64,000 nucleotides of DNA from DASSUW01 sp963789005. Its GTDB lineage: Bacteria > Actinomycetota > Thermoleophilia > Solirubrobacterales > Solirubrobacteraceae. The stretch is from assembly GCA_963789005.1 (NCBI GenBank), contig CAWBIZ010000005.1:310001-374000 (forward strand). The letters run 5' to 3'. Below the pieces are notes generated by a model that ran no database searches, was not told where the DNA came from, and saw only the letters and a program-made list of their open reading frames with translations. The stretch's first letter is position 1. Each line of letters begins with the position of its first letter. Position numbers and translations under genes: made by a program. This document shows positions 11,432-22,763 of this stretch, in pieces.

Positions 11432-12729
11432 TCAGGCGCTGGGGGATCCTCGCGGTGGCGGCGATCGCGGCGGCGACGCTCGCCGGCCGCCCGGCGGGGC
11501 TCGGCCTCACGGTCGTCGCGTGCGCCGTGTTCGCGCTCGCCGCGCGGCCGCGAAACGCGTGGTCCGCGGTCTGGTGGCTGCTCGCGGCGGCACTTGCCGC
11601 CGTCGCCACCGTGCGCGCCGCCGGCTGGGTCGTCTGGCCGTCGCTGATCGCTTCGCTGGCGCTGGGCTCGCTCGCGGCGGCGGGCGGCTCGAGCTGGCGA
11701 CAGGTCGCGGCCCGGCTCGTGCCGCGCGCGACGCTGAGGCCGTTCGCGGCGCTCGTGCCCGCGCGCGGGAGCGGTCTGCGGCACCCGCTGACCGGCGCTG
11801 CGATCGGGCTGCTGCTGCTCGCCGTCTTCCTGCCGCTGTTCGCCAGCGCGGACGCCGCGTTCGCCGACCTCCTGGGCGAGCTCGTCCCGGACGACGCGGT
11901 CGACCAGCCCGTCGGCCGGCTCGCGATCTGGGTCGCCGTCGCCGCCGCCGGCGGAGCGCTGCTGATGGCGACCCCAGCTCGCCCCGCCAACCCCGGCCGC
12001 GCGCGGCTCGAGCGCGTGGAGTGGGCGCTGCCGCTGATCGCCCTCGTCGCCGTGTTCGCCACCTTCGTGGGCTTCCAGGTGCCGGTGATCGCCGGCGGGC
12101 ACGACTACGTGCAGCGCAACCCCGACGTGACCTACGCCGAGGTCGCTCGCGCAGGGTTCGCGCAGCTGCTCGTCGCCGCCTCGCTCACGCTCGCCGTGAT
12201 CGCGGCCGCAGCCCGCTGGGCGCCCGACGACAAGCTCAAGCGCGCCCTGCTCGCGGCTCTCTGCGTGCTCACGCTCGCGATCCTCGCGTCCGCGCTCGTC
12301 CGGCTGGGGCTGTACATGGACGCGTACGGCTTCACGCGCCTGCGGCTCTCGGCCCACGCGGTGATCCTGTGGCTCGGCGCCGTCTTCGCCATCATCCTGC
12401 TCGCGGGCGTCGCCCGCCGCGGAGCCTGGCTCCCGCGCGCCACCGTCGCGCTCTCGGCGGTGGCGCTGCTCGCGTTCGCGGGGTCCAATCCCGACCACCG
12501 GATCGCCGACCGCAACCTCGACCGCTCGGAGCGCACCGGCCTCGAGCTCGACGTCGACGCGCTCGTTGGCCTGAGCGCCGACGCCGTACCCGCGCTGCAG
12601 GCGCATCAGGTCGGATGCCTGAGCGGGGAGGTGCGCGACGAGCTGGCCGAGCCCGACGGCCTCGCGGGCTTCAATCTCGCCCGCTCGCGCGCCCGCGAGC
12701 TGCTGCGACAGCGCGCGCCCTGCGTCTGA
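11428..12729 (+). CDS. DUF4173-family multipass membrane protein
   Basis: The 433-residue protein begins at GTG 11428, overlapping the kinase stop (GTGA). About ten hydrophobic helices are followed by a soluble tail with the DUF4173/DUF4153 signature NPDHRIADRNLDRSERTG and LDVDALVGLSADAVPAL. The function of the family is unknown. Its place as third gene of a two-component operon suggests it is a target, or an accessory sensor, of the kinase. Confidence 0.82.
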   Translation: MIRRWGILAVAAIAAATLAGRPAGLGLTVVACAVFALAARPRNAWSAVWWLLAAALAAVATVRAAGWVVWPSLIASLALGSLAAAGGSSWRQVAARLVPRATLRPFAALVPARGSGLRHPLTGAAIGLLLLAVFLPLFASADAAFADLLGELVPDDAVDQPVGRLAIWVAVAAAGGALLMATPARPANPGRARLERVEWALPLIALVAVFATFVGFQVPVIAGGHDYVQRNPDVTYAEVARAGFAQLLVAASLTLAVIAAAARWAPDDKLKRALLAALCVLTLAILASALVRLGLYMDAYGFTRLRLSAHAVILWLGAVFAIILLAGVARRGAWLPRATVALSAVALLAFAGSNPDHRIADRNLDRSERTGLELDVDALVGLSADAVPALQAHQVGCLSGEVRDELAEPDGLAGFNLARSRARELLRQRAPCV

Positions 12730-12743
12730 CTACCCTCCGAGCG

Positions 12744-13499
12744 ATGGCGGACCCGCACGCGGACGAGATCCGGAAGGCGTTCACGCAGCAGGCCGCGGCG
12801 TTCGAGGATCCGCGGCTGAACCGGTTCCTGACGACCGACTCGGAGTGGCTGTTCGAGCGGCTGCCGCTCGGCGCGGACGACCTCGTGCTCGACGTCGCCG
12901 CCGGCACGGGCCACGTGGCCCGTCGGCTGGCCCCGGCCGTGCGTGCGGTCGTCGCGATCGACGCGACCGTGGCGATGCTCGAGCAGGGCCGCGCCCAGGC
13001 GCCGCCCAACGTGATCTTCGTGCAGGGCGACGCGACCGCGCTGCCGTTCCTCGACGACAGCTTCGACGTCGTCGTGTCCCGGCTCGCGCTCCACCACCTC
13101 GAGCAGCCAGAGCCGGCGGTCGCCGAGATGCGCCGCTGCCTCAGACCGGGCGGGCGGCTGGCGATCGCCGACCTCCTCGCGGAGCACCCTGAGCAGGACC
13201 GTCTCGAGCGCCTGCGCGACCCCTCGCACACCCGCATGCTGACCATCGACGAGCTGGCCGCGCTCGCGGGCGCCGACGACGTCGAGGTGCGCGGCGTGGT
13301 CCGCCCCCTGGAGCCGTGGCTGGCTCAGACCGAGACGCCGGACGCCGCCGCGGACGAGATCCGCGCCGCGCTGGCCGCCGAGCTCGACGGCGGGCCCGCC
13401 ACCGGCTTCCGCCCGTCCCGCGACGACGGCGGCGCGCTGCACTTCGTGCACACGATGGCGTCGGTCATCGCTCGAGGAACGCCTTCACCCGGCGCCTGA
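12744..13499 (+). CDS. Class I SAM-dependent methyltransferase (UbiE/COQ5-like)
   Basis: The 251-residue protein has motif I VLDVAAGTGHVARRL, the acidic motif II AVVAIDATVAMLEQ, motif post-I FVQGDATALPFLDDSFDVVV, and motif III MRRCLRPGGRLAIADLLAEH. It belongs to the Methyltransf_11 group; the acceptor is unknown. It starts 14 bases after the DUF4173 stop, so may share that transcript. Its last 35 bases overlap the end of the converging enoyl-CoA hydratase gene. Confidence 0.88.
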   Translation: MADPHADEIRKAFTQQAAAFEDPRLNRFLTTDSEWLFERLPLGADDLVLDVAAGTGHVARRLAPAVRAVVAIDATVAMLEQGRAQAPPNVIFVQGDATALPFLDDSFDVVVSRLALHHLEQPEPAVAEMRRCLRPGGRLAIADLLAEHPEQDRLERLRDPSHTRMLTIDELAALAGADDVEVRGVVRPLEPWLAQTETPDAAADEIRAALAAELDGGPATGFRPSRDDGGALHFVHTMASVIARGTPSPGA

Positions 13500-14196
13500 A
13501 CTCCTCGCTGGCGTAGGCCTCGCGCACGAGGTCGTCGCCGTCTGCCAGCGGCCGCAGGCGCCGCAGCGCCTCCTTGGTGACGCGCATCGTCACCGCCGCG
13601 TGGCTCGCGATCAGCTCACACAGCTCGGCCACGCGCGCCTCGGCGTCGTCGACCACCTCGGTCGCCAGCCCGATCGCCAGCGCCTCGGGCGCCTCGACCG
13701 CACGCGCGGTGAACACGATGTCCTTCAGCCGCGCCTCGCCCACGACCGCGGCCAGCCGCGCGTAGTTCTCCATCGACAGGCAGTTGCCGACGGTCCGCGC
13801 GATCGGCAGCCCGAAGCGCGCGGCCGGCGTGCAGATCCGCAGGTCGCAGGCGGCCGAGAGCACCAGCCCGCTGCCCATGGCGAAGCCGTCGACCAGCGCG
13901 ATCGTCGGCACGCGCACGGCTTCCAGCCTCCCGACCACGCGCTCGATCCGCGCCTCGTACGCGAGCCCGTCGTCGCCGGACTCGAAGTCGAGGAACTGGC
14001 GGATGTCGGTGCCTGCCACGAACGCCCGACCGCCGGCGCCGCGCAGCACCACGGCGCGCACCTCGTCGTCGGCGTCGGCGCGCTCGCACGCGTCGAACAG
14101 CGCCTCGTACATCTCGTACGTCATGGCGTTGTGCGCCTCGGGCCGGTCGAACGTCACCCAGGCGGCCGGCCCGCGCCGCTCGTACGCGACGCTCAC
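13465..14196 (-). CDS. Enoyl-CoA hydratase/isomerase family protein
   Basis: The 243-residue crotonase-fold protein shows VTFDRPEAHNAMTYEMYEAL, the oxyanion-hole segment GRAFVAGTDIRQF (AGTDI) and the second oxyanion region VDGFAMGSGLVLSAACDLRI. The substrate is not determinable. The first conserved Glu of classical hydratases is not obvious, so hydratase versus isomerase is open. GTG 14196 overlaps the stop of the upstream aminotransferase by four bases, so the two form an operon. Confidence 0.87.
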   Translation of the reverse strand: MSVAYERRGPAAWVTFDRPEAHNAMTYEMYEALFDACERADADDEVRAVVLRGAGGRAFVAGTDIRQFLDFESGDDGLAYEARIERVVGRLEAVRVPTIALVDGFAMGSGLVLSAACDLRICTPAARFGLPIARTVGNCLSMENYARLAAVVGEARLKDIVFTARAVEAPEALAIGLATEVVDDAEARVAELCELIASHAAVTMRVTKEALRRLRPLADGDDLVREAYASEEFRRRVKAFLER

Positions 14197-15347
14197 ACCG
14201 ACACGGGCTCGCGCTCGAGCAGCACGAGCGCGGCCTCCACGCCGCTGCCGGCGACCGGCACGCCCGCGAGCCGCAGCCCCATCTCGACGCCGCACAGCGT
14301 GCCGGCGAGCATGAGGTCGTTGAAGTCGCCGAGGTGGCCGATCCGGAACACGCTCCCGGCGACCCTTCCGAGCCCGGCGCCGAGCGACATGTCGAAGCGC
14401 TCGAGGATGATCCGGCGGACCTCGTCGGCGTCCGGCGCCAGCACCGCAGTCAGCGCGGCCGAGTACTCGCGCTCGTCAAGGCACAGCACCTCGAGGCCCC
14501 ACGCCTCGACGGCGGCGCGCGTCGCCGCGGCGTGCCGCGCGTGCCGGGCGAAGACGTTCTCGAGCCCTTCCTCGCGCAGCATCGCCAGCGCCTCGCGCAG
14601 CCCGTAGAGCAGGTTGGTGGCCGAGGTGTACGGCCAGAACCCGTCCGCGTTGGCGGCCACGATCGGCGCCCAGTCCCAGTAGGAGCGCGGCAGCCGCGCG
14701 CCGCGCGAGGCCTCGAGCGCCTCCTCGGACACCGCGTTGAAGCCCAGCCCGGCCGGCAGCATCAGGCCCTTCTGCGAGCAGCCGACGGTCACGTCGACGC
14801 CCCACTCGTCGTGCCGGTAGTCGATCGAGCCGAGCGAGGAGATCGTGTCGACGAGCAGCAGGGCGTCGGAGCCCGCGGCGTCGATCGCCGCGCGGATCTC
14901 GGGCACGCGGCTGGTGACCCCCGTGGACGTCTCGTTGTGCACGACCATCACGGCCCGGATCGACGGGTCGGCGCGCAGCATCGCGCCCGCCGTGTCGGGA
15001 TCGGCGCCGTGGCGCCAGTCGCCCGGCACCCACGCGACGTCGAGCCCGAGCCGCTCGGCCATCGCGCGCCACAGCGTGGCGAAGTGGCCGGTCTCGAACG
15101 CGAGCACGCGCTCGCCCGGCGACAGCGTGTTGACCAGCGCCGCCTCCCACGCGCCGGTGCCCGACGACGGGTAGATCACGACCGGGCCGTCGGTGCGGAA
15201 CACCTCCTGCATGCCGTCGAGGACCTCGCGCCCGAGCCGCGCGAACGCCGGGCCACGGTGGTCGATCGTCGGCGCGTCGATCGCGCGCAGCACCCGGTCC
15301 GGAACGTTGGTCGGCCCGGGGATCTGCAGAAAGTGGCGTCCCACCAC
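14193..15347 (-). CDS. Serine-glyoxylate/alanine-glyoxylate aminotransferase (class V)
   Basis: The 384-residue PLP enzyme moves an amino group to glyoxylate, making glycine. Diagnostic segments are FLQIPGPTNVPDRVLRAIDA at the start, YPSSGTGAWEAALVNTLSPG, VVHNETSTGV, the PLP Asp in LLLVDTISSLGSID, and the Schiff-base Lys in VGCSQKGLMLPAG. The start is GTG 15347. It faces, across 62 bases, a D-2-hydroxyacid dehydrogenase that could supply glyoxylate from glycolate, so the locus looks like glycolate/glyoxylate metabolism. Confidence 0.9.
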   Translation of the reverse strand: MVGRHFLQIPGPTNVPDRVLRAIDAPTIDHRGPAFARLGREVLDGMQEVFRTDGPVVIYPSSGTGAWEAALVNTLSPGERVLAFETGHFATLWRAMAERLGLDVAWVPGDWRHGADPDTAGAMLRADPSIRAVMVVHNETSTGVTSRVPEIRAAIDAAGSDALLLVDTISSLGSIDYRHDEWGVDVTVGCSQKGLMLPAGLGFNAVSEEALEASRGARLPRSYWDWAPIVAANADGFWPYTSATNLLYGLREALAMLREEGLENVFARHARHAAATRAAVEAWGLEVLCLDEREYSAALTAVLAPDADEVRRIILERFDMSLGAGLGRVAGSVFRIGHLGDFNDLMLAGTLCGVEMGLRLAGVPVAGSGVEAALVLLEREPVSV

Positions 15348-15409
15348 GAACCAGGGTAGACGCCGCGGGCACCGGGTAGGAGGGCCGGGAGAGGGGGGAG
15401 GAGCCGAGC

Positions 15410-18244
15410 TTGGCGATCGAGATCCGCGAGCAGCCGATACGGCGCGCCCGCGCCGAGGACGAGCTGGCGGCCGCGCTGCGGCGCGAGCTGCGCGGCGAGG
15501 TCCGCGCGGACGCCTACACGCGCCACCTGTACGCCAGCGACGCGAGCATGTACGCGCGCGAGCCGCTGCTCGCCGCCTTCCCGCGCGACGCCGCCGACGT
15601 CGCCGCCGCGATCGCCGTCGCCGGCCGCTTCGACGTCCCGGTCGTCACCCGCGGCGCGGGCACCAGCCTCGCCGGGCAGACGATCGGCGGGCGCGGGATC
15701 GTGCTCGACACCTCGCGCCACATGGACGCGATCGGCGAGATCGACGCCGAGCGGCAGCGCGTGCGCGTCGGCCCGGGCGTCGTCCAGGAGGACCTCAACC
15801 GCGCCGCCCAGCGCCTCGGGCTCGGCTTCGGCCCGGACACGTCGACCTCCAACCGCGCCACGCTCGGCGGGATGATCGGCAACAACTCCTCGGGCAGCCA
15901 CTCGATCGTCTACGGCTGCACGATCGACCACGTGCACGAGCTCGAGGTCGTGCTCGCCGACGGGTCGCAGGCGACGCTCGGGCCCGACGCCGGGCCGGAG
16001 CACATCCGCGCCGGCCTGCGGGAGATCCTGCGCGACCACGCCGAGGCGATCGCGACCGGCTATCCGAAGCACTGGCGCCAGTCCGGCGGCTACCGGCTCG
16101 ACCGCCTCGCGCAGGAGTTCGACCTCGCCAGGTTCGCGACCGGCTCGGAGGGCACGCTGGTGGCGATCACCGAGGCCACCGTCGGCCTCGTGCCGCTCCC
16201 CACCGCCAGGCGCTTCGCGGTCGGCCACTTCGACTCGCTCGCCGCCGCCATCGCCGCCACCGACGACGCGCTCGAGCTCGGCGCCGCGGCGGTCGAGCTG
16301 ATCGACCGCACGATCCTCGAGCTGTCGCGCTCGCGGCTCGAGTACCGCCGCCTGGCCGACACGCTGGAGGGCGACCCCGCCGCGCTGCTGTTCGTGACGT
16401 TCTTCGGCGACGAGGCGCAGGGCAAGCTCGAGCGGCTCGAGGCGGCGTGGCGCGAGCACGGCCACGGCTACCACACGCTGCGGGCCGAGACCGCGGCCGA
16501 GCAGGACGCGCTCACCAAGGTGCGCAAGGCCGGCCTCGGGCTGCTGATGGCGGCGAGCACGGGCACCCGCCGCCCGCTCGCGTTCGTCGAGGACACCGCG
16601 GTGGCGCCCGAGCGGCTGAACGACTACGTCGCCGCCTTCGAGGAGATCCTCGACCGCCACGGCCTCGACGCCGGCTGGTACGGCCACGCGTCGGTCGGCT
16701 GCCTGCACATCCGGCCGTTCGTCGACCTCACGGCGCCGGGCGGGATCGACACCATGGAGGCCGTCGCCGAGGAGATCGCGACGCTCGTGGCCGCGTTCGA
16801 CGGCGTCAACTCGTCCGAGCACGGCGACGGCCGCGTCCGCAGCGCGTTCAACCGCCGCGTGTTCGGCGACGACCTGTACGAGGCGATGCGGCGCGTGAAG
16901 GCGCTGTTCGACCCCGACGGGCGGCTGAACCCCGGCGTGATGGTCGACGCCGCGCCGATCACCGAGGACCTGCGCGATCCGGCGTTGCCGCCGCCCGGTC
17001 CGCTCAAGACGCGCCTGGCGTTCCCCGACGGGATGCGCGCGGCCGCCGACCGCTGCCAGCGCATCGGCGCCTGCCGGAAGACCGGCACGGGCGTCATGTG
17101 CCCGTCCTTCATGGCCACGCGCGAGGAGGAGCACGCCACCCGCGGGCGCGCGAACGCGCTCGTCAAGGCGCTGTCGCAGCCCGACCCGCGCGCCGCGCTG
17201 GGCGACGAGCGGCTGCACGAGATCCTCGACCTCTGCCTCGAGTGCAAGGCGTGCAAGAGCGAGTGCCCGCTGAGCGTCGACATGGCCTCGATGAAGGCCG
17301 AGTTCCTCTCGCACTACCAGGACGTCCACGGCGTGCCGCTGCGCTCGCGGCTGTTCGGCTCGATCCGCACGCTCAACCGGCTCGGCGCCGCCACCGCGCC
17401 GCTCTCGAACCTCACGCCCCCCGCGGTGCGCTCGCTGCTGGGGATCGACCGCCGCCGCCCGCTGCCCCGCTTCGCGCGCGAGACGCTCGTGCGCTGGCAT
17501 CGGCGGCACTGCCCGGCCGGGGCCGGCACCCGCGGAGAGGTCGTGTTCCTCGCCGACTCGTTCACGACCTACACCGAGCCCGCGGTCGGACGGGCGGCGA
17601 TCGAGCTGCTCGAGGCCGCCGGCTGGCGCGTGCGGCTGGAGAGCGCCGGCTGCTGCGGGCGCTCGAGCATCTCCAAGGGCCTGCTCGACCGTGCGCGCGG
17701 GATGGCGGCGGCCATGACCGACCGGCTGGCGCCGTACGCCGAGCGCGGCGTCCCGATCGTGGGCTGCGAGCCGTCGTGCCTGCTGACGCTGCGCGAGGAG
17801 CATCTCAGCCTCCAGCCCGGCGACCCGCGCGCCGAAGCGGTCGCCGGGCAGGCACGGCTGGTGGAGGAGCTGCTGCTCGAGGCCGACCTGCCGTTGCGCC
17901 CGATCGCCGACCGGATCGTGTTCCACGGCCACTGCCACCAGAAGGCGCTCGCCGGCACGAAGGCGACGGTCGAGCTGCTCGAGCGCATCCCGGGCGCCGA
18001 GGTGGTCGAGCTCGACGCCGGCTGCTGCGGGATGGCGGGGTCGTTCGGCTTCGAGGCCGAGCACTACGAGCTGTCGATGCAGATCGGGGAGTCGCGGCTG
18101 TTCCCCGCGCTGCGAGAGGAAGGGCCGGCCACGCTGGTCGCCGCGACCGGGGTCTCATGCCGCCAGCAGATCGCGCACGGGGTCGGCCGCGAGGCCCGCC
18201 ATCCGGTGCAGATCGTGCGGGCGGCGCTCCAGGGGGGAGTCTGA
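15410..18244 (+). CDS. FAD- and Fe-S-dependent D-2-hydroxyacid dehydrogenase (GlcD-GlcF/YdiJ type)
   Basis: The 944-residue enzyme fuses three parts. A PCMH-type FAD domain comes first (VVTRGAGTSLAGQTIGG, GGMIGNNSSGSHSIVYG). Next is a 4Fe-4S ferredoxin pair (CxxxxxC region CQRIGACRKTGTGVMCPSF and CLECKACKSECPLSVDMAS). Last is a GlcF-like CCG region (SAGCCGRSSISKG, GHCHQKAL, AGCCGMAGSFGFE). Such fusions oxidise D-lactate, D-2-hydroxyglutarate or glycolate and feed electrons to a membrane acceptor. TTG 15410 is the chosen start because GGGGGGAGGAG lies just upstream. The permease gene overlaps its stop by one base. Confidence 0.9.
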   Translation: MAIEIREQPIRRARAEDELAAALRRELRGEVRADAYTRHLYASDASMYAREPLLAAFPRDAADVAAAIAVAGRFDVPVVTRGAGTSLAGQTIGGRGIVLDTSRHMDAIGEIDAERQRVRVGPGVVQEDLNRAAQRLGLGFGPDTSTSNRATLGGMIGNNSSGSHSIVYGCTIDHVHELEVVLADGSQATLGPDAGPEHIRAGLREILRDHAEAIATGYPKHWRQSGGYRLDRLAQEFDLARFATGSEGTLVAITEATVGLVPLPTARRFAVGHFDSLAAAIAATDDALELGAAAVELIDRTILELSRSRLEYRRLADTLEGDPAALLFVTFFGDEAQGKLERLEAAWREHGHGYHTLRAETAAEQDALTKVRKAGLGLLMAASTGTRRPLAFVEDTAVAPERLNDYVAAFEEILDRHGLDAGWYGHASVGCLHIRPFVDLTAPGGIDTMEAVAEEIATLVAAFDGVNSSEHGDGRVRSAFNRRVFGDDLYEAMRRVKALFDPDGRLNPGVMVDAAPITEDLRDPALPPPGPLKTRLAFPDGMRAAADRCQRIGACRKTGTGVMCPSFMATREEEHATRGRANALVKALSQPDPRAALGDERLHEILDLCLECKACKSECPLSVDMASMKAEFLSHYQDVHGVPLRSRLFGSIRTLNRLGAATAPLSNLTPPAVRSLLGIDRRRPLPRFARETLVRWHRRHCPAGAGTRGEVVFLADSFTTYTEPAVGRAAIELLEAAGWRVRLESAGCCGRSSISKGLLDRARGMAAAMTDRLAPYAERGVPIVGCEPSCLLTLREEHLSLQPGDPRAEAVAGQARLVEELLLEADLPLRPIADRIVFHGHCHQKALAGTKATVELLERIPGAEVVELDAGCCGMAGSFGFEAEHYELSMQIGESRLFPALREEGPATLVAATGVSCRQQIAHGVGREARHPVQIVRAALQGGV

Positions 18245-19572
18245 TGTCCAACGAGCTGCTGTCCATCATCGTCCTCGTCGCCATCTTCCTGGTGGCGACG
18301 CTGCTCCCGATCAACATGGGAGTGCTCGGGATCGTGGCCGCCTTCGCGGTGGGCACGGCGCTCGGGGTGTCCGAGGACGACATCTTCGCCGGGTTCCCGG
18401 GCGACCTGTTCGTGATCCTCGTCGGGATCACGTACCTGTTCGCGATCGCGACGGCGAACGGGACGGTGGATTGGCTCGTGCACGCCGCGGTGCGGGCCGT
18501 GGGCGGCCGCACGGCCGCGATCCCGTGGGTGATGTTCCTCGTCACCGCCGTCCTCACCGCCACGGGCGCCGTGGTCCCCGGCGCGGTGGCGATCATGGCG
18601 CCGATCGGCCTCGGCTTCGCCGTGACCTACGGGATCAACCCGGTCCTGATGGGCCTGCTGATCATCAACGGCGCCACGGCCGGCGGGTTCTCGCCGATCA
18701 GCGTGTTCGGGAGCATCGTCAACGGTGTGGTGGAGCGCAACGACCTGGCCGAGAACGCCACGCTGCTGTTCCTCTCCTCGTTCGTCTTCAACCTGCTGCT
18801 CAGCGTCGTCGTCTTCTTCCTGTTCGGCGGTCGCGAGCTGCTGGGGCGCCGCCAGGCGGTGCCCGGCGACGAGGAGTCGAACGAGCGCTTCGAGCGCCGC
18901 GTGGAGGAGAAGGGCGCGGCCGGAGAGCGGCCGATGGCAGGCGGGACGGCGGTCGACGCCGCCGAGGTCCCCGAGCTCGACCGCGACAAGATCCTCACGC
19001 TCGTCGGCATCGTGTCGCTCGTCGCGGTGGCGCTGGCCTTCGACGTCGACGTCGGCTTCGTCGCCCTCTCGATCGCCGCGATCCTGTCGCTGATCTCGCC
19101 GCAGGCCACCAAGGGCGCGGTGAACAAGGTCGCGTGGCCGACCGTGCTGCTGATCTGCGGCATCGTGATGTACGTGGGCCTGCTCGAGACGCTGGGCACG
19201 ATCGACTGGCTCGGCGAGCAGGTCGCGACGATCGACTCGACGCTGCTCGCCGCGCTGCTCATCTGCTACGTCGGCGGCGTCGTCTCCGCCTTCGCCTCGA
19301 CCACCGGCATCCTCGGCGCGCTGATCCCACTCGCCGTCCCGTTCCTGGAGACCGGAGCAGTGGGTGCGGTGGCGCTCATCATCGCGCTGTCGATCTCCTC
19401 GTCGGTCGTCGACTCGAGCCCGTTCTCCACGAGCGGGGCGCTCACGGTGGCCAACACGCCGGAGGACCGCCGCGACTTCATGTTCAAGCGGCTCATGCAG
19501 TGGGGAATGAGCATGGTCCTCATCACCCCACCGATCGCCTGGCTGGTGTTCGTGGTGCCCGGCTGGCTTTAA
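18244..19572 (+). CDS. MatC-like C4-dicarboxylate/organic acid permease
   Basis: The 442-residue integral membrane protein has about 11 hydrophobic helices. It shows the MatC/SLC13-superfamily pattern: early LLPINMGVLGIVAAFAVGTA, the first hairpin INGATAGGFSPISVFGSIVN, and the symmetric late hairpin SISSSVVDSSPFSTSGALTV. A charged cytoplasmic loop (about residues 200-245) separates the halves. It is translationally coupled to the hydroxyacid dehydrogenase, so it likely imports that enzyme's substrate. The exact acid is unknown. Confidence 0.83.
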   Translation: MSNELLSIIVLVAIFLVATLLPINMGVLGIVAAFAVGTALGVSEDDIFAGFPGDLFVILVGITYLFAIATANGTVDWLVHAAVRAVGGRTAAIPWVMFLVTAVLTATGAVVPGAVAIMAPIGLGFAVTYGINPVLMGLLIINGATAGGFSPISVFGSIVNGVVERNDLAENATLLFLSSFVFNLLLSVVVFFLFGGRELLGRRQAVPGDEESNERFERRVEEKGAAGERPMAGGTAVDAAEVPELDRDKILTLVGIVSLVAVALAFDVDVGFVALSIAAILSLISPQATKGAVNKVAWPTVLLICGIVMYVGLLETLGTIDWLGEQVATIDSTLLAALLICYVGGVVSAFASTTGILGALIPLAVPFLETGAVGAVALIIALSISSSVVDSSPFSTSGALTVANTPEDRRDFMFKRLMQWGMSMVLITPPIAWLVFVVPGWL

Positions 19573-19588
19573 CTAGCATCATGGGGGC

Positions 19589-21522
<1,934 letters not shown>

Positions 21523-21526
<4 letters not shown>

Positions 21527-22467
21527 CCGAGCGCGCGGCCGCGCTGGACGCCGGTCTGGTGGTTGTCCAGCCGCTCGCGGGCCTCGGGCCTGAGCGTGCC
21601 GTCCTCGGTGAGATAGTCGCGCCAGGAACGGGTGGGGGAGTAGCCCAGGAGCCGGCGCGCGCGCTCGATCGACGTGCCGGACGCGTCCTCGCGCTCGAGC
21701 GGCCCGCGGATCTCGACGGCGTCGCCGTGGTGGCGGCGGATCATCTCCGCGAGCGGGCGGTTCGCGCAGTTGTCGGGTGACGCGATGTACATCGTCTGAT
21801 GACCGGGTATGTCGCTCTCCGCCGCCAGGCGGAGCGCGTCGGCGAGGTCGTAGGCGTCGATGTAGCTCCAGAAGCTCGCGCTGCCCTCGTCGGGGTCGCG
21901 CAGGCACGGCCCGAGGTTGTGCTCGTAGTTGCCCTCCCACTGGACCCAAGACGGGCGGATCGAGATCGCGCGGATGTCCGAGCGGCGGATGGCCGCGTCC
22001 ATCAGCTGCTCGCCGAAGTGCTTGGCCAGCGCGTACGGGTCCTGCGGTCGGGCCGGATGGTCCTCGTCGATCGGCGCGTACTCGGCGATGAACGGTCGCT
22101 CGGCGAAGAAGAAGCCGGGGACGGTCTCGCTCGAGACGTGCACGAAGCGCGGGACGCCGAGGCGGACCGCCGCCTCGAGCGTGTTGAACGTCCCCATCAG
22201 GTTGTTCTCGAACACCGTGGCCGCCGGGTGGTGCTCCGGATCCGGGATGGCGGCGGCGTGGATGACGGCGTCGTGCCCGTGCACGACCGCATAGGCGTCG
22301 CCGGGCTCGGTGAGGTCGGCCCGGCGGTACGCGGGCGCGCCCGCGGGAGCGCGTTCGAAGACGGGCGAGCCGAGGTCGGTCGCGGTCACGTCGTGGCCGG
22401 CGTCGTGGAGCGCGGTGACGGTCGCCGAGCCGACCTTCCCGCGCGATCCGGTGACGAGGATCCTCAT
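21523..22467 (-). CDS. NAD-dependent epimerase/dehydratase (extended SDR)
   Basis: The 314-residue protein has the Rossmann start MRILVTGSRGKVGSATV, the NNLMGTFNTLEAA segment and a YxxxK catalytic pair in PYALAKHFGEQL. Extended-SDR features continue into SIRPSWVQWEGNYEH. The substrate, probably a nucleotide sugar or related carbonyl compound, is unknown. ATG 22467 overlaps the stop of the small membrane protein gene upstream by four bases, so the pair is co-translated. Its end overlaps ftsH tail to tail by four bases. Confidence 0.87.
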
Positions 22468-22754
22468 CGGTGCAGTCTCCACGAACGCACCCCGAGCGTG
22501 ACGGCCAGCACGAGCAGGCCGGCCGAGAGGACCGGGATGTCGAGCGACGCCGCCGTGCGGCCGGTCTCCGCCAGTGGCGCGCACGGCCGCTGGGCGCAGC
22601 CCTCGCTGCCGAAGTGCCAGATCCCGAAGGCGACGATCTCGGCCGCGAGAAGGGCGGCGACAGCCCGGTGCACGAACCGCGGAACGCCCAGCCACGGGAA
22701 CAGCAGGAACGCGGAGAACAGGCCCCAGGTGGTGGCGGCGACCGTGACCTCCAT
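22464..22754 (-). CDS. Small membrane protein of unknown function
   Basis: The 96-residue protein has three hydrophobic segments (about residues 8-20, 29-44 and 73-88). One loop carries two cysteines (EGCAQRPCAP). I do not recognise a family. Tight coupling to the downstream epimerase gene supports it as a real gene. Confidence 0.6.
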   Translation of the reverse strand: MEVTVAATTWGLFSAFLLFPWLGVPRFVHRAVAALLAAEIVAFGIWHFGSEGCAQRPCAPLAETGRTAASLDIPVLSAGLLVLAVTLGVRSWRLHR

Positions 22755-22763
22755 CCCTCGATG

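Noticed and set aside
15176..18064. A 962-codon open frame antisense to the hydroxyacid dehydrogenase gene
   Set aside because: Shadow frame in GC-rich DNA; no recognisable motif, and the sense strand encodes a complete FAD/Fe-S enzyme.
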